Source of the DNA: Streptomyces sp. NWU339
Lineage (GTDB): Bacteria > Actinomycetota > Actinomycetes > Streptomycetales > Streptomycetaceae
Length of the DNA stretch: 64,000 bases
NCBI RefSeq assembly: GCF_003143855.1
Contig: NZ_QFRK01000009.1
Span: 255,192-319,191 of the forward strand
Direction of reading: 5' to 3'
Part shown: positions 8,123-16,002 of the stretch, piece by piece
How the letters are laid out: the number at the start of each line of letters is the position of its first letter
Position numbering within the stretch: position 1 is the stretch's first letter
The notes under the pieces: generated by a model
The model's database searches: none
What the model was told of the DNA's origin: nothing
What the model saw: only the letters and a program-made list of their open reading frames with translations
Made by a program: the position numbers and the translations under genes

Positions 8123-8785
8123 ATGACGACTCCCATCAGGCGCCTCCCCGGGCGCATACCGGGCTGGGCGAAGGCACTGACCGCGGTGGTGGTGGTGCTC
8201 GCCGTGCTGTTCGCCGGTGTCCGGCTGAGCGTACTGCCGGGCCTGAAGGACCTGTTCGGCACGGAGACCCAGGACCGCTCCGGCCCCGCGCTCCTGGAGT
8301 CCATCCAGGACATCAGCCGGTACGACGCGGCGACCGGCAACTTCCAGGTCGTGGTGGATCTGGAGAAGGACGCCAGGTTCCTGCCCGACGCGGTCCGCGG
8401 CAGCCGCACCCTGTACGTGGGCGCGGGCACCGTCGACGCCTATGTCGACCTCGGAAAGCTCGGCAAGGACGACGTACAGGTCAATGAGGACCGTACGTCC
8501 GCCACCCTGCGGCTGCCGCACGCCCGCCTGGGCGCTCCGGCACTCGACCCCGAGCGCTCCTACGCCGTCTCCAAACAGCGCGGGCTGCTCGACCGCCTCG
8601 GTGACCTCTTCTCGGACAACCCCAACAGCGAGCAGGCCGTCCAGAAGCTCGCGGTACGGCACATCGGTGACGCGGCGAAGGAGAGCGGGCTGACCGCCCG
8701 CGCCGAGAGCAACACCACGGGGATGCTCGAAGGGCTGCTGCGTTCCCTGGGGTTCAAGAAGGTGGAGGTCGCCTACGGCGACTGA
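8123..8785 (+). CDS. DUF4230-domain membrane-anchored protein
   Basis: A 220-residue protein with one N-terminal transmembrane helix (ALTAVVVVLAVLFAGVRLSV, about residues 15-35) and an outside DUF4230 domain (ESIQDISRYDAATGNFQVVVDLEKD through the C-terminal ARAESNTTGMLEGLLRSLGFKKVEV). ATG 8123 follows GGAGG. The function of DUF4230 is unknown. It is followed after 85 bp by a VanZ-family gene in the same direction. Confidence 0.85.
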   Translation: MTTPIRRLPGRIPGWAKALTAVVVVLAVLFAGVRLSVLPGLKDLFGTETQDRSGPALLESIQDISRYDAATGNFQVVVDLEKDARFLPDAVRGSRTLYVGAGTVDAYVDLGKLGKDDVQVNEDRTSATLRLPHARLGAPALDPERSYAVSKQRGLLDRLGDLFSDNPNSEQAVQKLAVRHIGDAAKESGLTARAESNTTGMLEGLLRSLGFKKVEVAYGD

Positions 8786-8870
8786 GCCGTACCGGCACAG
8801 GGTCGGCGTGATGGTCGCATCACCGGGTAACTGACCGATCCAACACAGCAGTTGACCACAGGAGGACGGA

Positions 8871-9494
8871 ATGCCCCGTACTGCCTCACGCCGGCTCTTC
8901 GGGTGGCGCCACACGCCGGGCAACGGTCCTGGGCCCGCGCGCGGCGCCGGGGGCGGGAACGGCGGGCCGCGACCGCTGCCCCTGCCGATCCGGCTGCTCG
9001 CGATGCTGTGCGCCTTCACCTTCATGGTCGTCTTCGCGATGATGCTGGCCCGGCTCACCCTGCAGCCCTCCCCCGCCTCGGAGGCACTGATCCACACCAA
9101 TCTGCGTCCCGGCCGTTCCCTGCGGGCCTATCTCGACCAGCCCGCGCTGCGTGACGCCGTGCGCCAGGTCGGCGGCAACATCCTCTTGGGCATGCCCTTC
9201 GGTGTCCTCGCGCCGGTGGTGGCCCCGCGCACCCGCGGGTTCCTGCGCGTGCTGCTGCTGACCGGGAGCGTGATGCTCATGGTGGAGTTCGCGCAGGGAG
9301 CCATGATCACCGGACGCGCCTTCGACATCGACGACGTCATCCTGAACACCAGCGGTGCGCTGATCGGGTATCTGCTGCTCGGACGGCGGCTCAGCCGCGC
9401 CGTGCACGCACGGAGGCCGAAGGCCGACGCGAGGCCGAGCGCCGAGGAGAAGCCGAAGTCCAAGGCCGAGCCGAGGAGCAAGAAACAGGCCTGA
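8871..9494 (+). CDS. VanZ-family membrane protein
   Basis: A 207-residue integral membrane protein of the VanZ-like family. After a Gly-rich N-terminus it has a helix (LLAMLCAFTFMVVFAMMLARL), the VanZ signature region DAVRQVGGNILLGMPFGVLAP, two more helices and the conserved AFDIDDVILNTSGALIGYLLL. The tail is Lys/Glu-rich. AGGAGG precedes ATG 8871. VanZ itself gives low teicoplanin resistance by an unknown route; most actinobacterial members are uncharacterised, so a resistance role should not be assumed. Confidence 0.87.
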   Translation: MPRTASRRLFGWRHTPGNGPGPARGAGGGNGGPRPLPLPIRLLAMLCAFTFMVVFAMMLARLTLQPSPASEALIHTNLRPGRSLRAYLDQPALRDAVRQVGGNILLGMPFGVLAPVVAPRTRGFLRVLLLTGSVMLMVEFAQGAMITGRAFDIDDVILNTSGALIGYLLLGRRLSRAVHARRPKADARPSAEEKPKSKAEPRSKKQA

Positions 9495-9546
9495 CCCGGG
9501 CAGCGCCACCACAGCCTCGGGGCGCGGGACATCGCTCCCCTCACGC

Positions 9547-9786
9547 CTACTGGCGAACGGTCCAGGTGAACTTGTCCCCGCCCACCCAGCGCACCGTGTC
9601 CGGGTCGTCGAGATCATGGATCGTGATCCCGAACGCGGCGGCGGCCTGCAGCACGTCCGTGATCGTCCTTGCCTCACCGATCACTTCTCCGTCGATCTCC
9701 ACGATCCGGAACGGCGGCGTACCGGGCTGTACGCCGAGCACCATGATCCGTGGATGGGTCATGTACAGGCTCCAGCTTTCCGTCAT
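9547..9786 (-). CDS. Conserved small protein of unknown function
   Basis: A 79-residue protein (MTESWSLYMTHPRIMVLGVQ...PPFRIVEIDGEVIGEARTITDVLQAAAAFGITIHDLDD..VRWVGGDKFTWTV). It looks like a compact alpha/beta cytoplasmic protein with no transmembrane helix. I believe similar ORFs occur widely in Streptomyces but I do not know a function. It converges on the VanZ gene with a 52-bp gap. Confidence 0.65.
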   Translation of the reverse strand: MTESWSLYMTHPRIMVLGVQPGTPPFRIVEIDGEVIGEARTITDVLQAAAAFGITIHDLDDPDTVRWVGGDKFTWTVRQ

Positions 9787-9943
9787 GCCTCAAAGGGTAG
9801 GCCGCAAACCGGACGAACGCGGCCTCGGGGAATCACCCGGCAGACGGGGATCCGACAGCCGGACCCGGGAATTTTGGAGTATCGGCACCGACGCGCCGGG
9901 ACGGCTCGACCGGCAGATCCTCGGTTGCGTCCGCGCCCGCACA

Positions 9944-9979
9944 CCCGGTTTGAGGTGATGCATATCACCTCAAACCGGG
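9944..9979. repeat. Perfect 16-bp inverted repeat with 4-nt loop
   Basis: CCCGGTTTGAGGTGAT (9944-9959), loop GCAT, then its exact complement ATCACCTCAAACCGGG (9964-9979). The centre is AT-richer than its surroundings. It lies 158 bp upstream of the leftward 79-residue gene and does not directly follow the end of any gene, so a simple terminator is not the obvious explanation. An operator for a dimeric regulator or an RNA hairpin are both possible. Confidence 0.9.
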
Positions 9980-10145
9980 CATGTGGACGGAACACCCGAA
10001 GGCCGTTCCCCGTTGAAGGAGGCGTGGGTGCGGAGGGAACAGTGTCCCCGGGCCTCACCTTCCGCCCACAGGGACGATCGTTCGGCTGAAGCCCTGTGGA
10101 GCCGTCCGCCGAGAGGCGACCGCCGTCCGTGCCCACCGCCTGACC

Positions 10146-10179
10146 GCCCCGGCCGTGATTCCCCCGTCACGGCCGGGGC
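10146..10179 (+). terminator. Hairpin terminator with T-rich tail, no upstream gene
   Basis: GCCCCGGCCGTGA (10146-10158) pairs perfectly with TCACGGCCGGGGC (10167-10179) over an 8-nt loop. It is followed by a pyrimidine-rich run (TTCCATTCTTCTCGTATTTCC), so it points rightward. No ordinary CDS ends just before it, implying a short transcript from about 9980-10145. Confidence 0.6.
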
Positions 10180-10248
10180 TTCCATTCTTCTCGTATTTCC
10201 CCGTGCGGTCCGTGCCGCACGGCGTTCGCCGCGCAGACCTGCCGCGCC

Positions 10249-10512
10249 TCATGCGGAGGGCTCGTCCGGTACCGGCTGGTCCGGGTTGGCGGAGGCCGAG
10301 TGCGGCGCGCCCCGGCGGCCGGTCCCGGCCTCGTCCGTGTCGGGGACGTCGGGCTGCCGCTCACCGGGCGCGTCCGGTCCGGCGGACTCCTCCTCAACGG
10401 CGGCGGGTGCGACCTCCCAGGGGTCCTCGCCCTCACCGGCCTGCTGGTCGGGCGGGTCCCGGGGGACGCTCTGGCCGCTCTCGCCCGGCCCCTCGTCGCG
10501 GTGGTCGGTCAT
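10249..10512 (-). CDS. Acidic, probably disordered small protein
   Basis: An 87-residue protein from MTDHRDEGPGESGQS to NPDQPVPDEPSA, very rich in Asp, Glu, Pro and Gly and without hydrophobic segments, so probably unstructured. The start at 10512 has GGGAGAGG immediately upstream. I do not recognise a family. Coding status rests on length, ribosome site and composition, so it could be a spurious ORF. Confidence 0.5.
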   Translation of the reverse strand: MTDHRDEGPGESGQSVPRDPPDQQAGEGEDPWEVAPAAVEEESAGPDAPGERQPDVPDTDEAGTGRRGAPHSASANPDQPVPDEPSA

Positions 10513-10624
10513 GGTCCTCTCCCTTCCTCCGCACGCCGTCACGTACGGCCGGTGTGTACGGGCGTCCGTACGCCTCCGTCGATCCGGCTGCCGCGCGGGT
10601 ACCTGCGCTGTGAGCTGCGAAACC

Positions 10625-11914
10625 TCAGCGCGGCGTCCGTTCCTGCAGCGCTCTGCGCCAGGCGGGCGGCGGGGACTGCGGGGCCGGGTCGGGGCGCCGT
10701 CCGCCGCGGGTGAAGAAGTCGGCGAGCGGCAGGATCGCGGCGCCGACGGTGACGGCGTCGGGGCCGAGGCTGCCCAGCTCGATCGTCACGTTCTCGGCGG
10801 GGTGGCGCAGCGCGTACGACAGGGCGTGCCTGCGCACGGCGGGCAGGAAGCGGGAGCCGAGCTGAAGGCCGGCCCAGCCGCCCATCAGGATGCGCTCCGG
10901 CTGGAAGAGGTTGATCAGGTCGGAGAGGCCGGCACCCAGGTACTCGGCGGTCTCCTCCAGCACCGCGAGGGCGACCGGGTCGGCGGCGGTGCCGTCGGCG
11001 GGATAGGCGGCGGCGAGCATCGAGGTCAGCGCCGTCTCCTCGTCGGTTCCGCCGGAGTCCCGGCCGCCCTCCTCCCGCCACCGGGCGAGCAGCGACTCGG
11101 CGCCCGCGTAGGCCTCCAGGCAGCCGAGCGCGCCGCAGCGGCAACGGCGTCCCCGCACCCGTACGGTCAGGTGCCCCCACTCGACCGCGCGGCCGTGCTC
11201 CACCTCGGGCGTGACGAGGCAGGCGCCGACGCCGGAGCCGAAGAGGACGACGAGGGCGTTGCGGGCTCCGCGTCCGGCCCCGAACCACATCTCGGCCTGC
11301 CCGAGGGTCTTGGCCCCGTTGTCGATGAAGTAGCGGACGCCCTCGGGCAGGGGCGAACCGCCGCGCAGCAGGGACTCCAGCTCGATGGCGTCCCAGCCGA
11401 TGGTCTGCCCGTGCACGACGGCGCCCCGGTCGGGAGTGTGCTCGACGATGCCGGGGACGCCGATGCCGACACCGAGGAGCCGCTCGGGGTCGAGGCCGGC
11501 GGTGGCGAGCACCTCGGCGATCCCGGCGCGGATGTGGTCGACGATGACCTCGACCTCGTAGCGCTGCTGCTCCAGCGGGCGCTCGGCCCGGGCGAGTTCG
11601 GTGAGGGTCAGGTCGAACAGTTCGACCCGCACCCGGGTCTCGCCGACATCGACGCCGATCATGTGGCCGCTGACCGGTGCCACCCGCAGCAGGGTGCGGG
11701 GGCGGCCGCCGTCGGAGCCGACGCTGCCTGCCTCCTCGACCAGGCCGTCGCCGATCAGGTCGGCGACGACATTGCTCACCGAGCCGGAACTGAGCCCGGT
11801 CGCCGGCCCGAGCTCGAAGCGGCTGAGCGGGCCGTCGAAGTAGAGCCGCTGCAGCACAGCCGTACGGTTGGCCCGTCTGAGGTCGCGTACCGTGCGCCCG
11901 TTCCGCCCCGCCAT
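10625..11914 (-). CDS. ROK-family transcriptional regulator
   Basis: A 429-residue regulator with an N-terminal winged helix-turn-helix (NRTAVLQRLYFDGPLSRFELGPATGLSSGSVSNVVADL) and a ROK sugar-kinase-like domain. Seen are the ATP-binding-like MIGVDVGETRVRVELFDL, the zinc motif CRCGALGCLEAYAG and an inducer-binding-like WGHLTVRV region. The family includes NagC, XylR and Rok7B7 and usually controls sugar uptake. No sugar gene adjoins it, so it may act at a distance. The start at 11914 has GGGAGGAG 6 nt upstream. Confidence 0.92.
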   Translation of the reverse strand: MAGRNGRTVRDLRRANRTAVLQRLYFDGPLSRFELGPATGLSSGSVSNVVADLIGDGLVEEAGSVGSDGGRPRTLLRVAPVSGHMIGVDVGETRVRVELFDLTLTELARAERPLEQQRYEVEVIVDHIRAGIAEVLATAGLDPERLLGVGIGVPGIVEHTPDRGAVVHGQTIGWDAIELESLLRGGSPLPEGVRYFIDNGAKTLGQAEMWFGAGRGARNALVVLFGSGVGACLVTPEVEHGRAVEWGHLTVRVRGRRCRCGALGCLEAYAGAESLLARWREEGGRDSGGTDEETALTSMLAAAYPADGTAADPVALAVLEETAEYLGAGLSDLINLFQPERILMGGWAGLQLGSRFLPAVRRHALSYALRHPAENVTIELGSLGPDAVTVGAAILPLADFFTRGGRRPDPAPQSPPPAWRRALQERTPR

Positions 11915-11987
11915 GTGGCTCCTCCCGAAACCCTGCCCGACCTGCAACATACCGTCGGGGACCGGATGGCGCGACTTCCCCCCATCC

Positions 11988-12009
11988 TTATTTAATGTTG
12001 TGAACTAAC
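11988..12009 (-). promoter_or_regulatory. AT-rich promoter/operator region of the ROK gene
   Basis: An AT-rich island (TTATTTAATG, then TTGTGAACTAAC) 75-95 bp upstream of the ROK start. On the leftward strand it reads GTTAGTTCACAACATTAAAT, with TTAAAT as a possible -10. GTTAGTT-type half-sites occur in ROK operators, which hints at autoregulation. No full inverted repeat is visible, so this is weak. Confidence 0.3.
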
Positions 12010-12174
12010 GCTGCCGGCCCCCGTCACCGCGCCACAGCCCGCGCACTCCGCCCCGCGCGGGCCCGCGACGAGGCCTTCTCGGGGAAAAGCACTGGCTCGC
12101 GCTCCTTCGGGATCCTTACCCTGGGCCGGAAACCAGAGCCTCCAGGTTCAGAAAGGCCAGGCTGGGAGAGCCCC

Positions 12175-12669
12175 ATGAGATCACTCACCGAACAAGACAT
12201 CCGCGGTTCCTTTGTCAACTGTTCGAAGGGTGAGGCCAAGCGCCTGTTCGTACCCCACGATCTCGGGGAGCGGACCTGGGACGAGCTGGACTTCCTGGGC
12301 TGGCGGGACCCGGGTGCGCCCGACCGCGGCTACCTCGTCACCGAGCGTGCGGACCAGGGCCGCCTGGTGGGGGTGGCGCTGCGCTTCCAGCCCGCCCGGC
12401 GCGGGTTCCTGCACCGCAGCATGTGCTCGCTGTGCCTGACGACCCATCCGCGCGGAGGCGTCTCCCTGATGACCGCGCGCAGGGCGGGCACGGCCGGGCG
12501 CGAGGGCAACTCGGTCGGCGCCTACATGTGCACCGACCTCGCCTGCTCCCTCTACCTGCGCGGCAAGAAGGTCCCGGAGACGGGCCCCCGCTTCGAGGAG
12601 ACCCTCACCCTGGAGGAGCAGATCGCCCGCACGCTGGGCAACCTCCACGCCTTCCTCGACAAGGTGTGA
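12175..12669 (+). CDS. FBP-type treble-clef zinc-finger protein
   Basis: A 164-residue protein of the FBP C-terminal zinc-finger family, named after its similarity to fusA/EF-G-binding proteins. MCSLCLTTH and MCTDLAC supply two Cys pairs for zinc. MRSLTEQDIRGSFVNCSKGEAKRL is the family N-terminus. Members bind translation elongation factor G on the ribosome; whether this actinobacterial form does so is inference. Start ATG 12175 follows GGGAGAG. Confidence 0.85.
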   Translation: MRSLTEQDIRGSFVNCSKGEAKRLFVPHDLGERTWDELDFLGWRDPGAPDRGYLVTERADQGRLVGVALRFQPARRGFLHRSMCSLCLTTHPRGGVSLMTARRAGTAGREGNSVGAYMCTDLACSLYLRGKKVPETGPRFEETLTLEEQIARTLGNLHAFLDKV

Positions 12670-12790
12670 CAGCCGGTCGCGGCATCGGTCGGCATCGGCC
12701 GGCGAACGCCCGGTTCATCACCCTGCCGACTGCGGTCCTCCCTGAACACGTTCGATGCGTCCGGGGAAGGGGAACCGTCGGAGGATGCGA

Positions 12791-14038
12791 GTGGTTCGTG
12801 AGTGGGTGTCGCCGGCCAGGCAGTTCGTCAAGCAGCGGCGCGATCCCGTGGCCGTGCAGACGCTGCGTTCGGCGGCGGCGGCGACGATCGCCTACGTCAT
12901 CGCGCTGCGGCTGAGCCCGGAAGCCGCCCCGCTCACCGCTCCCCTGACGGCTCTGCTCGTGGTCCAGGTCACCCTGTTCTCCACGCTCACCACCGGCGTG
13001 CGCCGGGTGAACGCCGTGGTGACCGGGGTGGTGGTCGCCATCCTCTTCAGTCTGCTGGTGGGGCTGAGCTGGTGGAGTCTGGGCCTGCTCATCCTGGCGG
13101 CACTGATCGTCGGCCACTTCGTACGCGTGGACGAGTTCGTACCCGAGGTGGCGATCAGCGCGATGCTGGTGCTCGGGGTGACCCACCACGGGGACACCGC
13201 GTGGGCGCGGATCGTGGAGACGCTGATCGGCGCCGTCGTCGGGCTCGCCTTCAACCTCTTCCTGGCCCCTCCGGTGTGGGTGGAGGAGGCCGGTGAGTCG
13301 CTCGAGTCGCTGGCCCGGCGGGTGCGGCAGCTGATGCTGCGCCTGGGCGAGCAGGCCTCCGAGCACACCCCCCACCACCGCGCGGCGGCCCGGCTGCACG
13401 AGGCCCGCCAGCTCGATCACGACATCTCCGAGGTGGACGCGGACCTCCGGCAGGCCGAGGACAGCCTGCGGCTGAACCCGCGGGTGCGGGAGGGTCTGCT
13501 GCACCGGGTCGTGCTGCGCACCGGCCTGGACACCCTGGAGATCTGCACGGTCGTCCTGCGGGTACTGGCGCGCACCTTCACCGACCTCGCGAAGGAACGC
13601 GAGCCGGACCCCCTGTTCCCGCCGGAGACAGGTACCGTTGTCGAACAGCTGCTGGCAGAGATCTCCGACGCGGTGGTCAGCTTCTCGGTGCTGGTCACCT
13701 CGAGTGTCAGCGAGAGCGCGGAGTCCGCGGAGGAGCGGCTCATCGCGGGACTGCGACAGGCCGCCACGACCCGCGACCGGCTGGCCCGACTGCTGCTGGA
13801 GGAGGTGCGGCGGGACGCCCGTCAGTGGCAGTTGCACGGCGCGCTGCTGACCGAGGTCAACCGCATCCTCGACGAGATGGACATCGAGCACCGTTCGAAA
13901 CGGCTGCTGGAGGAGCTGGACCGGCACGCACGCGAGCAGCGTGAACGCCTGCCGCGGCTCACCCGGATGCGGGAGCGGCTGCGCGTGCCGAACCGGCTGC
14001 GCCGGAACCAGCGGGGTACCGCCGGGCGTTCTCCGTGA
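12791..14038 (+). CDS. FUSC/aromatic-acid-exporter-like membrane protein
   Basis: About 415 residues. The N-terminal third holds roughly six transmembrane segments (AAAATIAYVIALRL, APLTALLVVQVTLFST, NAVVTGVVVAILFSLLVGL, LGLLILAALIVGHFV, VPEVAISAMLVLGV, IGAVVGLAFNLFLAPP). The remainder is a long alpha-helical cytoplasmic domain with coiled-coil character. The layout matches the FUSC/AaeB-like family, thought to export aromatic or other small acids. GTG 12791 is chosen because GGAGG ends 6 nt before it; ATG 12785 abuts that site. Confidence 0.85.
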   Translation: MVREWVSPARQFVKQRRDPVAVQTLRSAAAATIAYVIALRLSPEAAPLTAPLTALLVVQVTLFSTLTTGVRRVNAVVTGVVVAILFSLLVGLSWWSLGLLILAALIVGHFVRVDEFVPEVAISAMLVLGVTHHGDTAWARIVETLIGAVVGLAFNLFLAPPVWVEEAGESLESLARRVRQLMLRLGEQASEHTPHHRAAARLHEARQLDHDISEVDADLRQAEDSLRLNPRVREGLLHRVVLRTGLDTLEICTVVLRVLARTFTDLAKEREPDPLFPPETGTVVEQLLAEISDAVVSFSVLVTSSVSESAESAEERLIAGLRQAATTRDRLARLLLEEVRRDARQWQLHGALLTEVNRILDEMDIEHRSKRLLEELDRHAREQRERLPRLTRMRERLRVPNRLRRNQRGTAGRSP

Positions 14039-14094
14039 CGGGACCGGCCGACGGTGTGCGTGCCGTCGGCCACGGAGACGAAGGGGGCGCGCGG

Positions 14095-15153
14095 ATGACC
14101 GACACCACCGTGCGGATCGACGGGAACACCTTGCGGCTGCCTGGCGGTACGGCGGTGCGGTTCATCCGTACGCTGCGGCTGCCGGAGACCGGAACACACG
14201 CCCTGCCGCCGGGCCTGGGCGAGTTCCCGGTACGGCGGGTCGCGGACTACGCGGAGTCGGTGCCGGAAGCCTGGCGGGCGCGCGGAGGTGTGATGCTCCC
14301 GGTGTATCTGCGGGAGGCCATGTGGCTGAGCTTCGCGGGCACCAAGGAGCCGGCCGCGCTGCAGGTGGGGGTCGGCAAGGTGTGCGCGGTCTCCGGCCGC
14401 CCGTGGAGCGACCGGCCGGCTCGCGACCCGCAGAACTACCTGGTGCTGCCCCGGCAGCCCTGGCTGGACGGCATCAACTCCGGAAAGGGCACGGTCCGCC
14501 AGTTCGTGGCCGTGCCGCTGGGTCTGGGCGCGACCGTCGAGGGCCAGGTCACCGGCGAGGAGGTGTGGGGCGGTGTCCAGTTGCAGTCCTTCCCGCTGAA
14601 CCCGGAGGCGCTGGCCCGGTGGCGCGAGGAGGAGCGGGAGCGGGAGCGCCTGCGGGCGGAGCGGGCGCGGTTCTCGGCCCACACCGCCGGCTTCGGTGCC
14701 GCGCCGGCGATGGCGGCGCCGCCCGCGCCGGGCGCGGCCCCCGCGGCGTCCGGCGGCGCACCCCGGGCCGCCGCGGCCATGGGGCTCGGCGTCGGCGGTT
14801 CGATGCGGCAGGAGGTCTACCAGGACGACCGGCCGCTGTCGGACTGGTCCGAGCGGCCCGCCGGCCGGGTGTTCGTCCACCTGGTGACGCCTCCTCAGTG
14901 GCGGAGCATCACGGGTGAGGCACCGCCGCCGTCCCCGGTGGACCGGGCCGCCTACACCCGGGCGGGGCTGCCCTGGTTCGACTACTACGACCAGGACGCG
15001 CGGGACCTCGAGCCGACCGACACGCTCCGGTCGGTGAAACCGGTCGGCGACTGGCTCGGGGACGACCACGAGCCCTGGCAGCCCCCGTCGCCGCACCAGG
15101 TGAAACCGCTCGGGGACGCGCAGGGCGAGCCGGTCGAGGACGGCGACTGGTAG
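14095..15153 (+). CDS. Conserved uncharacterised protein
   Basis: A 352-residue soluble protein I cannot place. The N-terminal 180 residues look folded (TVRIDGNTLRLPGGTAVRFIRTLRLPETG; PVRRVADYAESVPEAW; VGKVCAVSGRPWSD; EEVWGGVQLQSFPLN). Then come a charged helix (REEERERERLRAERAR), an Ala/Pro-rich linker and a C-terminal segment with two repeats of V-K-P-(V/L)-G-D. ATG 14095 follows AAGGGGG; a GTG at 14035 overlapping the upstream stop would add 20 residues. Its position behind the FUSC gene, 56 bp apart, suggests one transcript. Confidence 0.75.
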   Translation: MTDTTVRIDGNTLRLPGGTAVRFIRTLRLPETGTHALPPGLGEFPVRRVADYAESVPEAWRARGGVMLPVYLREAMWLSFAGTKEPAALQVGVGKVCAVSGRPWSDRPARDPQNYLVLPRQPWLDGINSGKGTVRQFVAVPLGLGATVEGQVTGEEVWGGVQLQSFPLNPEALARWREEERERERLRAERARFSAHTAGFGAAPAMAAPPAPGAAPAASGGAPRAAAAMGLGVGGSMRQEVYQDDRPLSDWSERPAGRVFVHLVTPPQWRSITGEAPPPSPVDRAAYTRAGLPWFDYYDQDARDLEPTDTLRSVKPVGDWLGDDHEPWQPPSPHQVKPLGDAQGEPVEDGDW

Positions 15154-15174
15154 GCGCCGGGCCGGGGGCCCTCC

Positions 15175-15903
15175 TCAGCCGTCCCCGTCGGCACGCCGTC
15201 GTTGCAGCGGGCGGGGGCAGGACACCGCGCTCGCCTGGGCAAGGAGTACCCGCATGCGCTCGGTGAGCTGGCCGAGGTCGTCGGCGGGCCGGTGGAACGG
15301 CAGCCGTACGTCGCCGCCGGTGCGGACGCGTTCGATGCGCAGCGTGAGTCCGTGCCGGTCGACGGCGAGTGGCTGCACGCGGACCGCGCCGTGCAGACTG
15401 CCCGGGTCGACCAGACGGGTGAGCCGTTCGACCGCGTCGCCGTGGCAGTCGGCGAGGTGGGTCAGCAGCCGGGCCTCGGCGGTGGCGAGCGGGTCGGGGC
15501 GTGCCGCGGCGAACTCGTCCGGGTCGACGACGACGGCTCCGGACGCCTGCCGCAGCACCACACGCGTGGCCCGGAAGGCGAGCCGGCCGTCCTCGGCGGT
15601 GAACCAGCCCGCGAGCCACAGCCTGGCACGGATCCTCTTCCGTACCGGGACGGGTGCGAGGTCGGCGAACTCCAGCACGGCGGACGGTTCGCCGCGGGGC
15701 GCGCAGATCGCGGCGGTGAGCAGTGCGCTCTCCTCGGGCACCTCCAGCAGGACGCGGCCGTCGTCGCTCACCCCGTGCGCACCGACGAACTCCTCCCGGA
15801 AGCCCTCCGCGGTCACCGCGCAGGACCATGCGGCGGCGAGCACGGAGCGGGCCCGTTCCGCCGCGCCGGGCTCGGCCGTCCAGACGTGCCTGTCGTCACC
15901 CAT
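15175..15903 (-). CDS. Iron-regulated DUF2470 (HugZ-like) protein
   Basis: A 242-residue protein with a C-terminal DUF2470 domain (LATAEARLLTHLADCHGDAVERLTRLV...VQPLAVDRHGLTLRIERV) behind a split-barrel-like N-terminal part. The architecture recalls the HugZ/HutZ heme-handling family. A 16/19 match to the iron box lies 15 bp upstream of the start, so the gene is probably repressed by a DmdR/IdeR regulator when iron is sufficient. The role is inferred to be heme or iron-related. Start ATG 15903 follows GGGAGG. It converges on the upstream hypothetical gene. Confidence 0.85.
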   Translation of the reverse strand: MGDDRHVWTAEPGAAERARSVLAAAWSCAVTAEGFREEFVGAHGVSDDGRVLLEVPEESALLTAAICAPRGEPSAVLEFADLAPVPVRKRIRARLWLAGWFTAEDGRLAFRATRVVLRQASGAVVVDPDEFAAARPDPLATAEARLLTHLADCHGDAVERLTRLVDPGSLHGAVRVQPLAVDRHGLTLRIERVRTGGDVRLPFHRPADDLGQLTERMRVLLAQASAVSCPRPLQRRRADGDG

Positions 15904-15917
15904 CCTCGAACCTCCCA

Positions 15918-15936
15918 TTAGGTAAGCCTTTCCTAA
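15918..15936. promoter_or_regulatory. Iron box (DmdR/IdeR/DtxR-type operator)
   Basis: On the leftward strand the 19-mer is TTAGGAAAGGCTTACCTAA. It agrees with the actinobacterial iron-box consensus TTAGGTTAGGCTAACCTAA at 16 of 19 positions. It sits immediately upstream of the DUF2470 gene, where it would overlap or block the promoter. Confidence 0.8.
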
Positions 15937-16002
15937 CCTAGCGAAGATCAAGGCGCACGCCAACCGGGCGGCGTGACCTGTGCGAGACCTTTCAGCACCT
16001 TC

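Larger units (their letters stand above)
9787..10248. other. 462-bp gene-poor region with structured elements
   Basis: I find no convincing protein gene of normal size. The region holds the perfect 36-bp palindrome at 9944-9979, a second hairpin CCACAGGG/CCCTGTGG (10066-10073 with 10092-10099) and a strong rightward terminator at 10146-10179. A 21-codon ORF with a good ribosome site (GGAGG then GTG at 10025) ends at 10089. Together these suggest a small transcript or leader reading rightward, ending at 10180. Confidence 0.4.

Noticed and set aside
8871..9494. VanZ protein as part of a glycopeptide resistance cluster
   Set aside because: There are no vanHAX, vanY or vanRS genes nearby; VanZ-like proteins are common and mostly uncharacterised.
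9983..11995. A 670-codon rightward ORF over the ROK gene
   Set aside because: It covers the ROK regulator on the opposite strand and shows no recognisable protein.
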